A stretch of 64,000 nucleotides of DNA, taken from assembly GCF_034808145.1 (NCBI RefSeq), contig NZ_JAXHGM010000011.1, positions 42,849 through 106,848 on the forward strand. The letters run 5' to 3'. A program made the position numbers and the translations under genes. Shown here one piece after another: positions 51,643-59,806 of the stretch (position 1 is the first letter of the stretch; every line of letters begins with the position of its first letter). Under the pieces are notes generated by a model, which saw only the letters and a list, made by a program, of their open reading frames with translations, did no database searches and was not told where the DNA came from. Source of the stretch: Halorubellus sp034808145. GTDB taxonomy: Archaea; Halobacteriota; Halobacteria; Halobacteriales; Natrialbaceae.

Positions 51643-53637
51643 TCAGAACTTCGCGAGCAACCGGTCGTAGAACCCGTCGCCGGACTCGCCGGCGAGCTTC
51701 TCGACGATGAGCTCCGGCGTCGACCGCGCCAGGTGGTCCTTCACCGGCGACCGGTTCACCACGAGCTCGCCGTCCGCCAGCCCCTCGGCCTCGATGCCGT
51801 CGACGGTCACGTCGAACGCCGCCATCTCCCGGATTTCGCCCGCGAGATGGGAGACGAACACCGCCGTCGCACCGTTCCCGTGCAGCGCCTCCAGGATGCC
51901 CGCGATGATCTTCGCGGACGCCCCCGGCTCCGTGATGGACTCCAGCTCGTCCACGAGCACGAGCGACCCCGCGCCACCGGTCGCGAGGTCCGCGAACTCC
52001 CGGACCGTCGACTCGAACGCGCCCGCGTCCAGCGTCCCCTGGGTCTTCGCGTGATAGTGCAGGTCCTCGAACCAGCCGAGACGAACGGAGTCAGCGGGCA
52101 CCGGCAGCCCCATGTGCGCGAGGACGACGACGGTCGCGACGAGGTCGAGCGTGCTCGTCTTCCCACCGGAGTTCACGCCCGACAGCAGCGCGACGCCGTC
52201 GACCGCGTAATCGACGGGGTCGACCGCATCGTGGGGGACGTCCAGGAGCGGCGACCGGCCTCCCTCGATCGCGAACCCGGCCGCGGGCGTCGTCTCGTCG
52301 TCCGCGGCGACGAACGTCGGCATCACGCACTCGAAGTCCGCCGCGAACCGCGCGATGGCATACTCGACGTCGAGTTCGAGCGCCGCGTGCACGAGCTCGC
52401 GAGCGCCGTCCCGGTGGTCGGCGAGGTCCGTCGCGAGCTCGCGCTTCAATCGCGCACTCCGCCGGTCCCGCGCGGTGGTGAGCGACTCGCGGAGCCGCGA
52501 GACGACGTCGTCGTCCCGCGCGACCGGATACGTCGGCTCGTCGCCGAACGCGCGCCGCGCCAGCTCCGCCTCGTCGCCGCGCAGGTCGAGCGTGTCGACG
52601 AGGTGGTCGCGTGCCGCGTCCACCGCCGCGGCGTACTCGTCGGCGAGCTCGCGCGACAGCAGCGAGTCGACGCCCGCACCGCGTTCGACGAGACTCAGGA
52701 GGTCCGCGCCCTCGATGGTGACGTCACGCTCCTGTATCGCCTCCTTCAGATGGTCGTTCGCGACGTTCTCCGCCATCCCGACCGCCGCGTCGAGGTCATC
52801 CACGGCGTCCTGGAGCCGGTCGAGCTCGGCGTCGTCCGCGACCGTCCCGTCCGCGCGGAGTCGGTCGAGCGCACCGAGGAGGTCCTCGACGTCCGTCGGG
52901 GCGTCCAGTCCCGCTTCGCGATGCACCTCCGCCGCCGCTCGCAGCCGGTCGCGGTTCGCCGCGAAGAACGCCAGCTGGCGCTCGGGCACGACCTCCGCGG
53001 GCCGCTCCAGCGCGTCCGGCTCGACGCGCACGTCGCCGTCGACGTCGATGCCCGCGAACGCCTCGTCGAGCGCCACCACGGTCGCGTACCCTCTCGCGAG
53101 CTCCGCGAGCCCGCGCGCGTCCTCGACGACCTCCACCGATACCTCCGGTATCGCCTCCCGCGCCTTCGCGTACACCTCCGCGTCCGTCGTCGCCAGGCAG
53201 CGGTCGCGGACGACGACGTCGTTCGGCGCGGCGAGCGGTTCCACGTCCGCGAGCGCCGCCCGAGCGTCCTCGTTCACGTCCCGCGAGAGCGCGTCCCTGA
53301 CGAACGCCTGGACCTCCTCGACGCGGGAGCGCGCCGCGCTCGGGTAGAACGTCTCCACGCGCTTCCCGCCGTACTCGGTGACCGTGCGGTCCTCGAGGAG
53401 CGAGAGGACGTCCCGGTACACCTCGCGAGCGCGGTCGGTCGCCAGGAACCCGCCGGGGTCGTCGTGCTCGTGCCGTATCGCGCCACGGACGATACGCGCC
53501 GCACGGCCCTCGGAGACGCCGGGTGCGGTCGCGACCGTCGCCACGTCCCCGCGGCGGAGCGCGCCCTCGGGGTCGTCGAGGTCCGCGAGCGCCGCGGCGG
53601 TCTTCTCGCCCACGCCCGGAATCGCCGACAGTTCCAT
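51643..53637 (-). CDS. MutS-family ATPase with N-terminal HhH
   Basis: A 664-residue archaeal MutS homolog. It begins MELSAIPGVGEKTAAALADL (helix-hairpin-helix), and has a second HhH near TAPGVSEGRAARIVRGAI. A long middle part is helical with coiled-coil character. The ATPase domain has ALLSGVNSGGKTSTLDLV (Walker A), LVLVDELESITEP (Walker B) and VFVSHLAGEIREM (His switch). It lacks the mismatch-recognition domain I of MutS1 and an Smr domain, so it fits the MutS5/MutS2-like archaeal group. It may act in recombination or repair rather than mismatch correction. Confidence 0.88.
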   Translation of the reverse strand: MELSAIPGVGEKTAAALADLDDPEGALRRGDVATVATAPGVSEGRAARIVRGAIRHEHDDPGGFLATDRAREVYRDVLSLLEDRTVTEYGGKRVETFYPSAARSRVEEVQAFVRDALSRDVNEDARAALADVEPLAAPNDVVVRDRCLATTDAEVYAKAREAIPEVSVEVVEDARGLAELARGYATVVALDEAFAGIDVDGDVRVEPDALERPAEVVPERQLAFFAANRDRLRAAAEVHREAGLDAPTDVEDLLGALDRLRADGTVADDAELDRLQDAVDDLDAAVGMAENVANDHLKEAIQERDVTIEGADLLSLVERGAGVDSLLSRELADEYAAAVDAARDHLVDTLDLRGDEAELARRAFGDEPTYPVARDDDVVSRLRESLTTARDRRSARLKRELATDLADHRDGARELVHAALELDVEYAIARFAADFECVMPTFVAADDETTPAAGFAIEGGRSPLLDVPHDAVDPVDYAVDGVALLSGVNSGGKTSTLDLVATVVVLAHMGLPVPADSVRLGWFEDLHYHAKTQGTLDAGAFESTVREFADLATGGAGSLVLVDELESITEPGASAKIIAGILEALHGNGATAVFVSHLAGEIREMAAFDVTVDGIEAEGLADGELVVNRSPVKDHLARSTPELIVEKLAGESGDGFYDRLLAKF

Positions 53638-53715
53638 CCTGCGCCCCCCTACCCATTCGGCGAGCAAAAAACTCCCGCCGGGAACGCTTAGGTCCTCACG
53701 GCGCGTAAAGGACGT

Positions 53716-53889
53716 ATGCGTAGCAGTCGCCGACGCGGCAGCGCGGGAACCAGGGGCTACGAGCCGTACCGCCGCCCCGCCGCCGTCCTCCTCGTCGCGC
53801 TCGTCGCCGTCCTCGCGTTCGGCCTCGTCGTCGCCGACCTCGTCCTCGTCGTCTCCGGGAGCGTCCTCGGCGCGTTCGCTGCGCTATAG
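53716..53889 (+). CDS. Small single-TM protein (57 aa)
   Basis: A 57-residue frame: a basic N-terminus (MRSSRRRGSAGTRGYEPYRR), then one long hydrophobic segment VLLVALVAVLAFGLVVADLV and LVVSGSVLGAFAAL. The positive-inside N-terminus supports a membrane protein. It is divergent from the MutS gene. Function unknown. The 264 bases after it (53890-54153) hold no supported gene. Confidence 0.55.
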   Translation: MRSSRRRGSAGTRGYEPYRRPAAVLLVALVAVLAFGLVVADLVLVVSGSVLGAFAAL

Positions 53890-54153
53890 CGACCGGCAGC
53901 GTCGGGACTGCGGTCGACTGCTGGCGAGCAGGTGGCGCACGTCGTCGTCGTCGTCGCGTCGATGCGCCACGCTCCCGCCGTGGTCGACGCGACCCCCGCA
54001 ATCGGGCACGCCGCCGTTCGCCGCGCCCTCGCACTTGAACAACCGCAACGCCGGCGCGACCGACCGCTCGCAGTCGCGCCCGGCTCGACCCCGTAACGAG
54101 CCGCTTTCTCCCTCGTGCGAACGCTTTAGTCGAACGCTCTCGTCGATGATGGT

Positions 54154-54402
54154 ATGGACTACACCTGGCAGTACTACGACCTCGTGCTGCTCGGCATCGT
54201 CGCGGCGATGGCCGCGGGCGTCCTCGTCGGGTTCGCGACGCCGATAGCCCCGACGACGAGCGTCACCGCGACCAGCCTCGTCGCCGTCGGCATCATGGGT
54301 CACGGCCTCTTCGTCCGCGGGCCCGTCGACGACGTTGATGACCTCACCGACGAGGTCGAACCCGAGGAGGTCCCGGTCGCCCCGCAAGCGCTCGCGGACT
54401 GA
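54154..54402 (+). CDS. Small two-TM membrane protein (82 aa)
   Basis: An 82-residue protein with two hydrophobic segments (LVLLGIVAAMAAGVLVGFA and VTATSLVAVGIMGHGLFV) and an acidic tail. A CTTTAGT box at 54124-54130 lies 24-30 bases upstream, so it is a leaderless transcript. Haloarchaea encode many proteins of this type with unknown function. Confidence 0.7.
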   Translation: MDYTWQYYDLVLLGIVAAMAAGVLVGFATPIAPTTSVTATSLVAVGIMGHGLFVRGPVDDVDDLTDEVEPEEVPVAPQALAD

Positions 54403-54432
54403 CCGGCGTCGCCGCGCGCCGACCACGATGAG

Positions 54433-54591
54433 TCACGCTTCTCGCAGCCAACTGGACCGGTAGAGGACGCTGCTGAGAACGACGGCGACGCCGACCGGCA
54501 GGACCGAAGCGAGCAGGGACCCCGCACTCGGGAACAACTGCGTTCCGAGGCCGGTTCCGGGCCCCGTCCCGACGGTCGTACACACAATCAT
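54433..54591 (-). CDS. Possible small membrane protein (52 aa)
   Basis: A 52-residue frame beginning MIVCTTVGTGPGTGLGTQLF followed by a hydrophobic segment LLASVLPVGVAVVLSSVLY and a basic-acidic end RSSWLREA. Hydrophobic core and charged C-terminus fit a small membrane protein, but codon support is weak and no ribosome site is visible. Confidence 0.42.
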   Translation of the reverse strand: MIVCTTVGTGPGTGLGTQLFPSAGSLLASVLPVGVAVVLSSVLYRSSWLREA

Positions 54592-54686
54592 CCGCCCCTG
54601 GTCGTGCACGCGACGGACTACCAACGAGCGGACCGTCTTCGTTCCGGTCCCGGTCGCTGGACTGGTCCAGAACCGGTTCACTCCCG

Positions 54687-56789
54687 TCAGAACTCGGGGT
54701 CGGACTCGACGGGGACCCCCTCGTCGTCGGGGCCGACGAGTGCGTCGTGCTCCTCGCGGAGCTCGCGGATGCGGTCGCGGATGTCGGCGGCGAGCTCGAA
54801 CTCGAGGTTGTTCGCGGCCTCCTGCATCTTGTCCTCCAGGCGCTCGATTCGAGCTTGGGCTTCCTCGGCGTCCGCGGGTGCGTCGCCGCCGACGCCGCTC
54901 GTGTCCGTCTCGCTCCCCGGGAGGTTGGTCTCGCCGACGGGTTTGTCGATCGTGGTGGGCGTGTACCCGTGTTCCTCGTTGTACCGGCGCTGGATGCGGC
55001 GGCGGCGCGCGGTCTCCTCGACCGCGGCCTTCATCGCGTCGCTCGGGTCGTCCGCGTACAGGACGACGTTCCCGTTCACGTTCCGCGCCGCGCGCCCCAT
55101 CGTCTGCACGAGCATCGTCTCCGACCGCAGGAACCCCTCCTGGTCCGCATCGAGGATGGCGACGAGGCTGACCTCGGGGATGTCCAGCCCCTCCCGGAGG
55201 AGGTTGATGCCGACGAGCACCTGGATGTCGCCGAGGCGGAGCGAGCGGATGAGCTCGTGTCGCTCCAGGGTATCGGTCTCGTCGTGCATGTACGCGACGT
55301 CCACGCCGTTCTCCTCCAGGAACTCCGTGAGGTCCTCCGCCATCCGCTTCGTGAGCGTCGTCACGAGCACGCGCTCGTCGTCCGGCATCGCCTCGATGCG
55401 GTCCATGAGGTCGTCGACCTGCCCGGTCGCGGGCGCGGTCTCGATTCCCGGGTCGACGAGGTGCGTCGGGCGAACGATCTGCTCGACGATCTGCTCGGAG
55501 CGCTCGCGCTCGTAATCGCCCGGGGTCGCGGAGACGTACAGTCGCCGGTCGGTCTTCTCCTCGAACTCCTCGAACGTGAGCGGCCGGTTGTCGTACGCCG
55601 TCGGGAGCCGGAAGCCGTTCTCGACGAGCGAGTCCTTCCGGGACTTGTCGCCCGCGAACTGCCCCCGAACCTGCGGGAGGGTCTGGTGGGACTCGTCGAT
55701 CACGCAGAGGAAGTCGTCCGGGAAGTAATCCAGGAGCGTGTGGGGGGCGTCGCCGACCTCGCGCTCGCTGAGGTACACCGAGTAGTTCTCGATGCCCGAA
55801 CAGTACCCCGTCTCCTGCATCATCTCCAGGTCGAACGTCGTCCGCTCCTCGATGCGCTGGGCGGCGACCGCGTCCCCCTGCCGTTCGAAGTACCGGACGC
55901 GCTGGTCGAGGTCCTCGCGTATCTCGTCCATCGCGCGCTCCAGGCGGTCCTCGGGAATCGAGTAGTGCTCCGCCGGGTGCAGGAGCACGGCGGGTTCCTC
56001 GCTGACGACGGTGCCCTGCATCGGGTCCATCTTCACGATGCGGTCTATCTCGTCGCCCCAGAGTTCGACGCGGACCGCGTACCGGCCGTACATCGGGTAT
56101 ATCTCGACGGTGTCGCCGCGCACCCGGAACGTCCCCTGCGTGAAGTCGACGTCGTTGCGCTCGTAGTTCAGGTCCACGAGCCGCGCCAGCAGCTCGTCGC
56201 GGCCGACCTGCTCGCCCGCCTCGACGCGCAGACTCATGTCCTCGTAGTTCCGCGGGTCACCGAGGCCGTAGATGGCCGAGACGGACGCGACGACGATGAC
56301 GTCGTCCCGCGTCAGGAGCGACCGCGTCGCGGAGTGCCGGAGGCGGTCGATCTCGTCGTTGATGCTCGCGTCCTTGTCGATGTACGTGTCGCTCTGCTCG
56401 ACGTACGCTTCGGGCTGATAGTAGTCGTAGTAGCTGACGAAGTACTCGACGGCGTTGTCCGGGAAGAGCTCGCGGAACTCCTCGTAGAGCTGCGCGGCCA
56501 GGGTCTTGTTGTGCGCGATGACGAGCGTGGGCTTCTGGAGCTCCTCGATCGCCCACGAGACGGTGTTCGTCTTCCCGGACCCGGTCACGCCGAGCAGCGT
56601 CTGTTCGGTCATGCCCGAGTCGTAGCCGTCGACGAGCGCCTCGATGGCGTCGGGCTGGTCGCCCGCGGGCTCGAACGGCGCGTCCACGCGGAACGGCCGT
56701 TCGGCCTCGGGCCGGTCGGGCGACAGCGGCCCGGACGCGGTGCCGGGTTCCTCGCGGTCGTGGTCGGCGTCGTCGGCGGCGTCTGTCAT
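54687..56789 (-). CDS. uvrB: Excinuclease ABC subunit UvrB
   Basis: A 700-residue UvrB, the damage-verifying helicase of nucleotide excision repair acquired by haloarchaea from bacteria. Seen: GVTGSGKTNTVSWAIEEL (Walker A), the beta-hairpin YYDYYQPEAYVEQSDTYIDK, DEIDRLRHSATRSLL, the helicase motif CVIDESHQTLPQVRGQFAGD, ATPGDYE and QTMGRAARNVNG, and the C-terminal UVR domain (ARIERLEDKMQEAANNLEFE) that contacts UvrC. The 20-25 residue acidic N-terminal extension is haloarchaeal. uvrA and uvrC are not in the window. Confidence 0.96.
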   Translation of the reverse strand: MTDAADDADHDREEPGTASGPLSPDRPEAERPFRVDAPFEPAGDQPDAIEALVDGYDSGMTEQTLLGVTGSGKTNTVSWAIEELQKPTLVIAHNKTLAAQLYEEFRELFPDNAVEYFVSYYDYYQPEAYVEQSDTYIDKDASINDEIDRLRHSATRSLLTRDDVIVVASVSAIYGLGDPRNYEDMSLRVEAGEQVGRDELLARLVDLNYERNDVDFTQGTFRVRGDTVEIYPMYGRYAVRVELWGDEIDRIVKMDPMQGTVVSEEPAVLLHPAEHYSIPEDRLERAMDEIREDLDQRVRYFERQGDAVAAQRIEERTTFDLEMMQETGYCSGIENYSVYLSEREVGDAPHTLLDYFPDDFLCVIDESHQTLPQVRGQFAGDKSRKDSLVENGFRLPTAYDNRPLTFEEFEEKTDRRLYVSATPGDYERERSEQIVEQIVRPTHLVDPGIETAPATGQVDDLMDRIEAMPDDERVLVTTLTKRMAEDLTEFLEENGVDVAYMHDETDTLERHELIRSLRLGDIQVLVGINLLREGLDIPEVSLVAILDADQEGFLRSETMLVQTMGRAARNVNGNVVLYADDPSDAMKAAVEETARRRRIQRRYNEEHGYTPTTIDKPVGETNLPGSETDTSGVGGDAPADAEEAQARIERLEDKMQEAANNLEFELAADIRDRIRELREEHDALVGPDDEGVPVESDPEF

Positions 56790-57055
56790 TGGAACGCGGT
56801 TGGGCACGCAGGCACTTGACGCGCACGCCTGGCGCACTCCGGAAGGACGCGACGACGAACCACGCGTGGGTCCTCCGGTTCGACAGCGCGCGCGGCGCAG
56901 TGACCGTCGCGGTCGACGGCGCGAACGCCACGACGACCACAGGAACCGAAGCCACCGCGACCGCAGGAACGACCCCCACCGCGACCCCGTCACAGACACC
57001 GGCCGAACCTGCGAGAGGACGGAGACTTAAGCCCGGTCGCGTCGTCGGTTCGCGC

Positions 57056-57328
57056 ATGGGACACGAGAACCTCCAGCGAGCGAGCGACCTGCTCGAAGCG
57101 GCCGCCGACGCAGCGACGCACGAGGACGCGACCGAACGCCTCCAGACGCAGGCCGAGGAGTTCGCGAGCCACGCCGAGAGCGACCGCGGCCCCGACCACG
57201 GACGGCTCGCACGCCACGAACGCATCCTCACCGAGATCGCCGAAGCCGAGGGCGGGACCGTCGCCGCGAAGGTCGACGACGCCATCGACGCCGTCCGCGC
57301 GTACCGCGAGACCGTCGACGGCGTCTGA
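57056..57328 (+). CDS. Conserved haloarchaeal helical protein (DUF7553-type)
   Basis: A 90-residue all-helical acidic protein. The pattern NLQRASDLLEAAADAATHED, LARHERILTEIAEAEGG and AKVDDAIDAVRAYRETVDGV matches a small haloarchaeal family of unknown function (DUF7553-like, as I recall it). A CTTAAG box at 57026-57031 is about 25-30 bases before the ATG, indicating a leaderless start. The in-frame stretch upstream from 56789 is open but Thr-rich and unlike the protein; it is not counted. Confidence 0.75.
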   Translation: MGHENLQRASDLLEAAADAATHEDATERLQTQAEEFASHAESDRGPDHGRLARHERILTEIAEAEGGTVAAKVDDAIDAVRAYRETVDGV

Positions 57329-57415
57329 CCGCCGACCCCCGCACTCTCGTCGCTGCAGCCGTCTGACGCGAGTCGCACGAGGACTTTTAGCTACAGCGAG
57401 TGCATCTACGTGGAT

Positions 57416-57784
57416 ATGTCCTCGGAGCGATACCGTGCTGCGGCCGTCGCCGGCGGGGCCCTCGGCGTCCTCGGCGCGGTCCTCCCGTGGGTCGCAGCCG
57501 GCGGGTTCGAACTGGACGTCCACAGCGTGTACGCGCTCGTCGCGTGCGCCGCGGTCGTCGCGGTCGCCGTCGGCGACTGGTCGCGCCGCAGCCAGCTCGC
57601 GGTCGGCGTCCTCGCCGCGGTGACGACCGCGCTCGCGCTCGAAGCCATCACGGACTTCGCGAGCGACGGCCCGCCACCGGGGACGCCCGTCGCAACGAGC
57701 AGTCCCGGCGTCGGCGCGTACCTCGCGCTCGCCGGCGGCATCCTCGCACTCGCCGGCGTCGCACTCGCCCGCTCCACCACCTGA
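57416..57784 (+). CDS. Multi-TM membrane protein of unknown function
   Basis: A 122-residue protein with three to four hydrophobic segments (AAVAGGALGVLGAVLPWVAA, VYALVACAAVVAVAVGDWS, QLAVGVLAAVTTALALEAI and YLALAGGILALAGVALA). The CTTTTAGC box at 57384-57391 is 25-32 bases upstream of the ATG. It lies next to the helical protein gene. No specific family is recognised. Confidence 0.72.
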   Translation: MSSERYRAAAVAGGALGVLGAVLPWVAAGGFELDVHSVYALVACAAVVAVAVGDWSRRSQLAVGVLAAVTTALALEAITDFASDGPPPGTPVATSSPGVGAYLALAGGILALAGVALARSTT

Positions 57785-57810
57785 CACCCCCTCGGTCGCC
57801 CGGTCGTCGT

Positions 57811-58452
57811 TCAGCAGACGGGCTTCGGGTTCACGCCCATCGCCTCCAACCGCTCGGTGTACTCCTCGTAGGCGCCCTGCACGACCGCCGTCGCCGCCTC
57901 CAGTGCCGCCTCGCGGTCGGCGTCACCGTCGACGACGACCGCGAGCGCGTCGAGCACCTCGCCGCGACGCGCCTCCACGTCGCTCCCGTACGACCGGAAC
58001 GTACTCGCCGTCCGCGGGTCGGCCTCGCCCGTGAAGAACCCCGTCGACTGCTCCGCGAGCTTCTTCGCGACGAGCGCGTACCCGACGACAGCGCCCAGGC
58101 GCTCGACGTCGCTCGCCCCCGACCCGTCGCCGTACGCCGAGAGCGCCGCGACCGCGTCGTGCGACTCAAGCGCCGGCACGTCGTCGCTGACTCCCTTCGC
58201 GGTCCCGGCGTGCTCGGCCGCCAGCTCACCGAACGCCGTGAACGCCTCCGCCGCCGCGTCGCTCGACGCGCCCGCCGCGTACGCCTCCAGCGCCGTCGCC
58301 GCAGTGTGCGAGACGTCCGCCGCGACCGACGCCACCGCCGCCGCCTCCAGCTCCCCGTCCGTGTACGCGTACAGCGACTTCGACGACCCGAGCCGCGACA
58401 GCGCCGTCTCGTTCGCCTCCCGTACCTCGGCGAGGAACGCATCCGTATCCAT
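57811..58452 (-). CDS. Helical haloarchaeal protein (rubrerythrin-like in pattern)
   Basis: A 213-residue protein made of long helices, with the pattern ALSRLGSSKSLYAYTDGELE and many Ala-rich helical stretches. Homologs in haloarchaea are sometimes labelled transcription antitermination protein, which I think is unsupported. The helical bundle spacing recalls ferritin-like/rubrerythrin folds, but a full set of metal-binding Glu/His is not evident. It ends KPVC. Start MDTDAFLAEVREANE is conserved. Convergent with the preceding gene. Confidence 0.72.
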   Translation of the reverse strand: MDTDAFLAEVREANETALSRLGSSKSLYAYTDGELEAAAVASVAADVSHTAATALEAYAAGASSDAAAEAFTAFGELAAEHAGTAKGVSDDVPALESHDAVAALSAYGDGSGASDVERLGAVVGYALVAKKLAEQSTGFFTGEADPRTASTFRSYGSDVEARRGEVLDALAVVVDGDADREAALEAATAVVQGAYEEYTERLEAMGVNPKPVC

Positions 58453-58636
58453 GCCAGAGACTGCGACCGCACCCCGCTTGTAGGTACCGCCAACGCTGGC
58501 GCTTGCCGCAACCGACGACACCGGCTCCAGCCGCTCGTCCCACCCGACCACTTCGACGTCCAGTCGACGACCCAGATGCTCGCGCGACCGAGACGAAGGC
58601 CCTAACCGCTCCCGCGTCGTACGCGTTCCCAATCGA

Positions 58637-59413
58637 ATGACGCGGAAAGACCGATTCTACAACCGAGCGAAACAGGAGGGCTACCGGACGCGGTCCGCGT
58701 ACAAGCTACAGCAACTCGACCGCGAATGCGGGCTGTTCGGACCCGGGAACACCGTCGTCGACCTCGGCGCCGCCCCCGGCGGCTGGCTGCAGGTCGCCGC
58801 CGAGGAGGTCGGCGAGGGGGGGACCGTCGTCGGCGTCGACTTCCAGCGCATCGACGACCTCGAGGACCCCGCCGCGACCGTGGAACTGGTCCGCGGCGAC
58901 ATGACCGAGGACGACACGAAGGCCGAGGTCCGCGAGGTCGCCGGCGGCGACGTCGACGTCGTCCTCTCGGACATGGCGCCGAACATGACCGGCGAGTACG
59001 GCCTCGACCACGCCCGCAGCGTCCACCTGGCGCGACAGGCGCTCGAGGTCGCCACCGACGTCCTCGACACCGGCGGCGACTTCGCCGTGAAGGTCTTCCA
59101 GGGCCAGGACTTGGACGACTTCAAGGCGGACGTCGACGCGGAGTTCCAGTACGCCCGCACCGTCGTCCCCGAAGCCTCCCGGGACTCCTCCTCGGAGGTC
59201 TACGTCGTCGGGAAGCATCGCCTCACCGCGCCCGTCCGCGAGGGCGACGTCGTCACCGTCACCATCGAGGACGAGGGCAGCGAGGGCGACGGCGTCGCGA
59301 AGATAGATGAGTTCACCGTGTTCGTCTCCGGCGCCGACGTCGGCGACGAAGTCGACGTCCGCATCGACCAGGTCAAACCCCGGTTCGCGTTCGGCCAGCC
59401 CGTCGACGAGTGA
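58637..59413 (+). CDS. rlmE: FtsJ/RlmE rRNA 2'-O-methyltransferase with TRAM domain
   Basis: A 258-residue RlmE-family enzyme that methylates a ribose in 23S rRNA from SAM. The SAM loop is VVDLGAAPGGWLQVAAEEVG, the K-D-K-E tetrad is visible (SAYKL, SDMAPNMTG, FAVKVFQG and SSEVYVVGKHR). The last about 60 residues form a TRAM domain (PVREGDVVTVTIEDEGSEGDGVAK), which binds RNA and is a haloarchaeal addition. Transcribed divergently from the helical protein gene and convergent with the RHH gene. Confidence 0.93.
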   Translation: MTRKDRFYNRAKQEGYRTRSAYKLQQLDRECGLFGPGNTVVDLGAAPGGWLQVAAEEVGEGGTVVGVDFQRIDDLEDPAATVELVRGDMTEDDTKAEVREVAGGDVDVVLSDMAPNMTGEYGLDHARSVHLARQALEVATDVLDTGGDFAVKVFQGQDLDDFKADVDAEFQYARTVVPEASRDSSSEVYVVGKHRLTAPVREGDVVTVTIEDEGSEGDGVAKIDEFTVFVSGADVGDEVDVRIDQVKPRFAFGQPVDE

Positions 59414-59438
59414 CGACCCGCGCCCGCGCTCGCTGACG

Positions 59439-59615
59439 CTACGTCTCGTCGTCCAGGCGACCGTGGCGCTGGTCAATCTCGTCGAGCGTATCGAGCGTCT
59501 TCCGGATGGACGCCCGGATCGCTTCGCTTCGATTCACGAACTTCCCGTCCCCGCCGACGTGGTCGTCGAGGTCGTCGAGCAACTCCTGCGGCACCTCGAC
59601 GCTAATCTTTGGCAT
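59439..59615 (-). CDS. Ribbon-helix-helix (CopG/MetJ-type) transcription factor
   Basis: A 58-residue RHH protein. It starts MPKISVEVPQELLDDLDDHV and then FVNRSEAIRASIRKTLD, the beta strand plus helix-helix layout of CopG/NikR-like repressors that act as dimers and bind DNA as arrays. No effector domain is present, so it is probably an autoregulator. A 16-bp repeat array lies 87-165 bases upstream of its start, where operators are normally found. Confidence 0.85.
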   Translation of the reverse strand: MPKISVEVPQELLDDLDDHVGGDGKFVNRSEAIRASIRKTLDTLDEIDQRHGRLDDET

Positions 59616-59701
59616 GGCCGACGGTTCGCAAGGGCACCCTAAATGATTGACGCCGACTCCCTCACCGAGTTCGCCGGTCGAACGCACGACCACGCACTCG
59701 C

Positions 59702-59780
59702 CATCGAGACGACCTAGCGTCGAAACGACCCGGCGTCAAGACGACTCGCCGTCGTGACGACTCACCGCCGAGACAAATCG
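59702..59780. repeat. Array of five 16-bp units, each with inverted symmetry
   Basis: Five contiguous 16-base units (59702-59717, 59718-59733, 59734-59749, 59750-59765, 59766-59780) follow the pattern CGTCGAGACGACTCGC. The best conserved units contain GTCG-AAA-CGAC or GTCG-TGA-CGAC, short inverted repeats. The strict 16-base period and palindromic cores are what operators or iterons look like. They lie between the tatC2 stop and the RHH gene. Confidence 0.75.
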
Positions 59781-59806
59781 CTGCCGTGGCGGTCTGTCGC
59801 GGCGGT

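Noticed and set aside
53884..54153. Minus-strand frame with FKCEGAANGG and an Asp-rich stretch
   Set aside because: Only scattered Cys and no ATG or Shine-Dalgarno; the Asp run arises from a GTC/GTCGTC repeat.
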